NCBI GenBank assembly: GCA_038501785.1
Contig: JBAMJR010000031.1
Location: forward strand, 13,802,001 to 13,866,000
DNA: 64,000 nt
Source: Myoxocephalus aenaeus
Taxonomy: Eukaryota; Chordata; Actinopteri; Perciformes; Cottidae
Reading direction: 5' to 3'
In this document: piece after piece, positions 58,988 to 64,000 of the stretch
How the letters are laid out: every line of letters starts with the position of its first letter
Position numbering within the stretch: position 1 is the first letter of the stretch
Translations under genes and position numbers: made by a program
The notes under the pieces: generated by a model
The model's input: only the letters and a program-made list of their open reading frames with translations
Told to the model about the DNA's origin: nothing
Database searches by the model: none

Positions 58988-59415
58988 ATGCTGCTTTCAC
59001 ACCAAAAGCGTTGCGAATATTTGCAACGCTTTACTCACGTGAGTTTACTCGCTCAACTTCATGTGGTTAATTCAGTCATTCGCTTCATTCGCTTCATTCG
59101 CGCCAGAAAGTGAGCGTGGCTTATCTCCGTGGCTTATCTCCGTAAAAACAGTTATCATTTCCGCCATCCACCATGGAATTAACCACTAGTTCTGCTTTAT
59201 ACTGTACTTGTTGAGGAAATTCCACAAACGCCGGACCATCAAACGCCCTTGTGTCTGGGTTCATAATATTATCCGTAGCCGCACACATCTCCGACTCCTC
59301 CAGGAACAGCGTCTGAATGACGGCTGCTTCCAGAGCTACTTCGGGCGGACCAGCAGCAGTTAGAACGGCAGGACGGCAGTGATGACGGGCGGAGCATCTC
59401 AACGCTGACATTTAT
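58988..59415 (-). mobile_element. Possible PIF/Harbinger-like fragment
   Basis: It begins ATGCTGCTTTCACACCAAAA, a phrase found at ends of fish inverted-repeat elements, and includes a duplicated CATTCGCTT run and GTGGCTTATCTCC repeated twice. A minus-strand open frame of 96 codons (59411-59121) crosses it. I could not find the matching right terminus, so the call is weak. Confidence 0.35.
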
Positions 59416-60774
59416 TTGGGTAATATGGTAATTCTAGTGAAATTATGCCATTATGAGTTACATGATTAGAGCAAATAGCTTTTCATGTTTGATAAGGACA
59501 ATTGGCACTCTGGAGACCACCTGCTGTGCCGCCCAGAAGGAATGAAAACTTTAGGAATACATTATGTGCTAAATCAGATTAGTCCTTTCTTATCTGCAGC
59601 CTGGATTTTCTAGAAGAAAGATGACCCAATCTTTTCTCATGCCTCTTATAATTTGTGCAGAGCCATGCCTTTTCTTCTAATCTAAGTGACATGTCATTGA
59701 ATTGCTGAATACAACAGTGAATAATGTCTGTGACCATTTTGCTTGTACTTTTTTCTTTTCTTGCATATTGCTTCAGCCCCTGGTCAGGTTCAAGTTTGGT
59801 TATTTTCAGATGTATGTTATTAGGAAACTGCTCCCACCCCCGTTTCACTGTCACATTCCAACCTTCTAACCCGTGTTTGTCCCTGCACAATAGCCCCGAC
59901 TGACTAAAATATTATGTCGGTTTATGTTGCATTTGGGTCATGTTTTGGCTTCATGAGTCAGAGTCAAGTAGGAATGAATCATAAAGAAGATGCGAAGCGC
60001 TGGGCTCTATATGCAAAGTTTGACTCTGTAGCTACAGCCCAGTAACACATGTGACTTCTACCGTATTTCATCCGTCCTTTCACCTTGAAACTTTTCTGAA
60101 TTTATAGTTTTGTTACATTTCCGGCCAAATTAGTAATCTGGCACTCGCTGACCACGTCTGAAGCATTATAATGGTAGTGATAACAACTGATAATGGCAAT
60201 TTAGTTTGTAAAAAAATCTGACTAAATCCTTATTTCAGTCAGTAACTACAGAGTAGAAAGTACAACTTTATGCCACTTTATATTACTTTTGTAAGCAGAA
60301 GTTAACCAAAATAATGCAGTATTCATGTGCTCATATACCATATTACTGTCTTGAAGTCAACAAATGCATCTTACTTTGCCAATAAGACTGTCCCACAGTA
60401 ACCACATGTACCATGGGACTTTGCCAAAGAACGTGCTGTACTGAGCTTCTCTCATGCCGAAGCTCTCAAAGTAATTGCAGCACCTAGGACAGTGACAAGG
60501 CCTCGCTCTCAGGAGACTCTCGTGTAATGCATTTCGGCTTTGTGTTTTCACCCTGCGTTCAAGTGCCAGGGTGCTTTCCATTTCTCCAGCTCGACTTCAC
60601 AGCACCCGATGTTGTGCCAGAAGAACCGTAAAACACGTTTGAGGTGCAAATAAGTGCTCATCAATAGCTACAGAGTGGCCTTCGGATCTCTGTGCATAAA
60701 AGGCTTCTTCCACTTTCAGTGACACTCTCTCTTCTCTTCATTTATCTCAGACTGTTTTTTTGTAAATTACTCAG

Positions 60775-60856
<82 letters not shown>

Positions 60857-61768
60857 CACACACACACACACACACAGCTTTGGAGCGCTGCTTGAAGATA
60901 AAGCTGTGTGTATGCATCTAAACGTAATGATTTAGAGGTTAAGGCTTATTTTTCTGTTTTATTAACGGGTTTGATTTTTATACATAAATGCAACAGTTGG
61001 CTTATTAATAAACATATGTTGACAATAATTCATTCCGTCATCCTTCCACACGCGCAGGTCGCATACATTTGAACCTACTTGTTATACAAATCTGTTTAAC
61101 ATATTGCTGTAATGATGATGCAGTGCACTGCAGATATGTTCCTCCATGATCATTCCAGCCGTTGCTTTGGGCTCATTCCTCTGCCGTTATCATCATTACC
61201 CCCCGGTTATCCATCAGATGATTTGTATTCTTAATGAGTTTGGAGTGAATTAACACATGCAGTTATTATTGCATGGCAGACTTAATGAGCATGGAGCCGA
61301 CCCTCGTGAAATGCACTCGCTCGCCAAGTCCAGTGGTTGTAATCACATCCTTTATTATGAAGTAAAAGTAGTCGTGCTTTTGGAGATTCCTCTGTCTTTT
61401 TTTAGAAGGAAGGTTATTGAGGCAACTTTCTCGTCTGTTGGATTGTGGTGACATTTCTCTGCACGCACGCTTCAACTGCGATTTTGAAGCCCCTCTGGAT
61501 GCTGTTTAGCGCTACACTTTATCACAGGAGATAATTACAATACTCATCGTGGTGAACTGTGTGCCCCCTCTCTCTGTAAGGCATGACAGCAAGACACTGT
61601 GTTTTATTTATCCAGAAGGCCCTTAATGTCTTTTTACCCACCTACATTGCTTTGTTGTTGTCTTTTAATCTGGGCCCTTGTCGAACACGCTCACATGATT
61701 AGATTAGGTCGCAGGTGACGGCTTTTTACTGAGCTTGGAAAGTCCAGTATGGAATAATATGCAGAACA
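59416..61768. other. Intergenic; one protein-like open frame and an AT tract
   Basis: AT-rich sequence with a long (AT)n tract at 60782-60850 followed by CA units, and a minus-strand frame at 60375-60483 that looks coding-like but is unassigned. Nothing else. Confidence 0.4.
60782..60850. repeat. (AT)34 microsatellite
   Basis: A 69-bp AT tract, self-complementary, followed by ATACA and a CA tract of about 20 bp. Confidence 0.96.
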
Positions 61769-62577
61769 ATCTAAAGCAGGGGTCGGGAACCTTTTTGACT
61801 GGAAGAGCCATAAAGGCCAAATATTTCTAAATATATTTCATTGAGAGCCATATAGTATTTTTAACGTATAATAAATTAAATATGTCTTACTTTTAATGCG
61901 ACTTCTGGTGCTGCATGGTTTTGCTCCATTCCTTACTATTGCCAAAGCACCCGCAAAGCTAGCGGAATTCCCGTCACCTTGCCTGGTCCACACACGTAGT
62001 TGCTGCTGACTCGTCTGCACTCTCCGCTGTAGCTCCTCGCATGCCCTTTTCCTGCTGTCCCCCGCTGGATATTTCGATGCAAATGAAGCATGGTGCGTAT
62101 CGAAGTGCCGCTTTATATTTGACCGTTTCATCGATGCAATTTTATCATTGCATATTAGACATACCGCAGATCCTGCTCTGTCCACAAATGCAAATTCCTC
62201 TGTCCACGCAGCCTGGAATGCGCGGTAATCATCGTCTTTTTTTCTTTTCGCCATCTTTTCCGTTACAAGGGTTGAAGCGGATAAACTAGTTGGCTATCTG
62301 ATCAAATTGATTTCTTCACCTTTAAAATGACCCGGACATGCTCGCGAGCCATTGGTTCCCTACCCGACCCACGGGTGACCCGTGACCCGTGAAATTTATC
62401 TTCAAAACTAATTTCTGTTTACTTTAAAATGACACAGTATTATTAAGAACTATCACAAGTATTTTAAAATCAGTTCCAAACTGATTTTCAACTCAAAATT
62501 GTCTGGGAGCCATATGCCGTCACCGGAAGAGCCATATATGGCTCGCGAGCCATAGGTTCCCGACCGCTGATCTAAAG
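61769..62577 (-). mobile_element. Non-autonomous hAT element with exact 8-bp target duplication
   Basis: The 793-bp element (61777-62569) begins CAGGGGTCGGGAACC and ends GGTTCCCGACCGCTG: 15-bp inverted ends with one mismatch. ATCTAAAG flanks it on both sides (61769-61776 and 62570-62577), the 8-bp duplication expected of hAT. A second internal repeat of the terminus (GAGCCATTGGTTCCCTACCC, about 62346-62365) lies in the right part. It encodes the BED-finger frame listed separately, but not the catalytic core. Confidence 0.95.
61838..62254 (-). CDS. BED zinc-finger N-terminus of a hAT transposase (remnant)
   Basis: A 138-codon frame starts MAKRKKDDDYRAFQAAWTEE, continues with CLICNDKIASMKRSNIKRHF and DTHH, a BED-type zinc finger (Cys-x2-Cys then His-x4-His). 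This is the usual N-terminus of transposases in ZBED/SCAND3-like hAT elements and would bind element ends. Homology fades after about residue 85; the rest is read-through into the deletion junction and terminus. No catalytic DDE or RNase-H residues are present. It may be transcribed only by chance. Confidence 0.7.
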   Translation of the reverse strand: MAKRKKDDDYRAFQAAWTEEFAFVDRAGSAVCLICNDKIASMKRSNIKRHFDTHHASFASKYPAGDSRKRACEELQRRVQTSQQQLRVWTRQGDGNSASFAGALAIVRNGAKPCSTRSRIKSKTYLIYYTLKILYGSQ

Positions 62578-64000
62578 CTTAACTCACTTTTATTCTTAGG
62601 GCAATTTGTGTGTGTAATGTCATCCCATTTCTTATTGTTTGTTGTTGGTTTTGTTGATTCATATGCTTTGAATTGCTTTATTTATTACTACGTTTCTTGG
62701 TGCCCATGATTGTTTATGTATTTTACTCGGCTGTGTTGTAAATGAGGTCTCCTAAATGTAGTTTTGAGTTCAAATAAATGGTTGAATGAATGATTGAATT
62801 TCATGAACCTAAATCTCTGCTGTTTGTGAAACGGTGACTCATCTTAAGCCTTTGGGCCTTGAATAGTTATTTGAATCCAACTTTCTGAGAAGTTTAGAAA
62901 GGGAAGTCTCTTCGAGGGAACAGATATCAACTCATACACATCTGGAACGTGATAAAAGTCCTCGACCAGACATTGCTGTAAGTGGTTCTGCGGACTCCAG
63001 AGGCTGCTAATGCAAATGGACGCCAGCTGTAATAAGACAATAAGAAAGAGGAGGATAAAATAAAGGTGGAACAAGACAAGACATGTTGAATGCAGAAAGC
63101 AAAGACGCCTAAACCTTAAAATTGAAGGTCAGCATATCAGATCACGTCGTATGAAACGGGCGAGAACAGCTGTATGGCCTCACCTGGATTCACACAGTGC
63201 CACATATCAGCTGTTTGTTGCGGTAATAAACAATATGATGTGAAAAGGTGAAGGGTGTAAACAGGCATGTTTCAAAATATTAAATAATTGTTTTGGTTTA
63301 ATATTTAATATGGGTGCTAATATGGGTTTGGGATCACTTCTATTTCCCTCAACGGCTGTTAGCAAACAGTGTTTACCTGAGGAGGAAACAGAGGGTGGGC
63401 AACGCTATGACAACAAAAGCTCATATTACAACACACACAGAAGGAGAGCAACTTCGTTCTCTGCTGAAGTATAGACATCAATCCACTATATCTTGACATT
63501 GCAAATAGTTGTTTTCTGCTTTATTAATGTCAAATTGAGCCTTTAAAAAAAGAAATGTCTTTACTTTAATTGGTACAACAGAAGGCAGGATTTAGTCCGT
63601 AAAGTGTCCACCTGAAGCTTCATTACTTGAGCTGGGGTCTGAAAGGACCATTGATTTGCCCATGCAGCAGGCTGACACTGACCTGAAGCCTCTGATCACT
63701 GACGGGGATCAGCAGGGCTCATCATTAATCCAGAGGCAGACTGCTGGCACTGCACTGCACTTCTTTCCTCCCGATCTCCTGAACCCAACAGATGAAGAAG
63801 GATGTGGTCCTCCGCGGACGACGCAGTTGCACACAAGCACTTTAGTTTATTTCGAGCCCGTCTCATATAGACCCTTTTTTACAGCTGACGTCATCAAAGG
63901 TATGCGTGCACATCTCTGCAACTGAAGTTGCCCCAGCTATCCTAGCAACATCGGCGGTGTGTATGGCTGCAAACCAGTTGACGTGTTGATTATCACCGCT
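62578..64000. other. Right-edge intergenic sequence, no gene seen
   Basis: AT-rich. A plus-strand open frame of 89 codons (63656-63925) shows no family resemblance to me. Confidence 0.4.

Overview
This window is vertebrate nuclear DNA and almost certainly from a teleost, probably a percomorph. It has small spliced exons separated by non-coding DNA, very frequent (CA/TG)n microsatellites, and DNA-transposon families typical of ray-finned fish (hAT, Tc1/mariner, short inverted-repeat elements). I saw no bacterial-style operons, CRISPR arrays or rRNA. Species and element-family assignments come from remembered family features, not from a search.

Only two protein-coding genes are well supported, and they are divergently arranged. 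The first is a TAO-family kinase, best matching taok3, on the minus strand. Its first coding exon is at 1916-2050 and encodes the N-terminus and glycine-rich loop. It continues leftwards out of the window. An intron of about 31 kb separates it from a probable non-coding first exon in a CpG-rich block near 33.1 kb. The second is a complete suds3 gene (Sds3 subunit of the SIN3-HDAC corepressor) on the plus strand, with 12 coding exons from 35022 to 41903 and a predicted protein of 318 residues. TAOK3 and SUDS3 are also neighbours in human (12q24), which supports both calls.

Layout: 1-1915, taok3 intron; 1916-2158, taok3 exon; 2159-33134, long taok3 intron full of microsatellites, two hAT-type insertions and a minisatellite; 32.8-33.3 kb, CpG-rich taok3 promoter; 33.3-35.0 kb, short intergenic spacer with a LINE tail and a tRNA-Arg-like relic; 35.0-42.7 kb, suds3; 42.7-64 kb, gene-poor flank. 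That flank holds a nested pair of Tc1-like elements, a Tc1/mariner transposase remnant inside an older repeat, two fold-back elements, a hAT element with a BED zinc-finger reading frame and an exact 8-bp target duplication, and several shared fish repeats.

The strongest points of interest are the three intron types in suds3 (GT-AG, one GC-AG, one U12-type AT-AC with a clear branch site), two micro-exons of 20 and 22 nt, a four-codon upstream ORF overlapping the taok3 start codon, and a nested transposon with two identical 84-bp termini. I found no convincing new multi-gene system. Most long open frames here are microsatellite translations (His-Thr or Cys-Val runs) or transposon debris.
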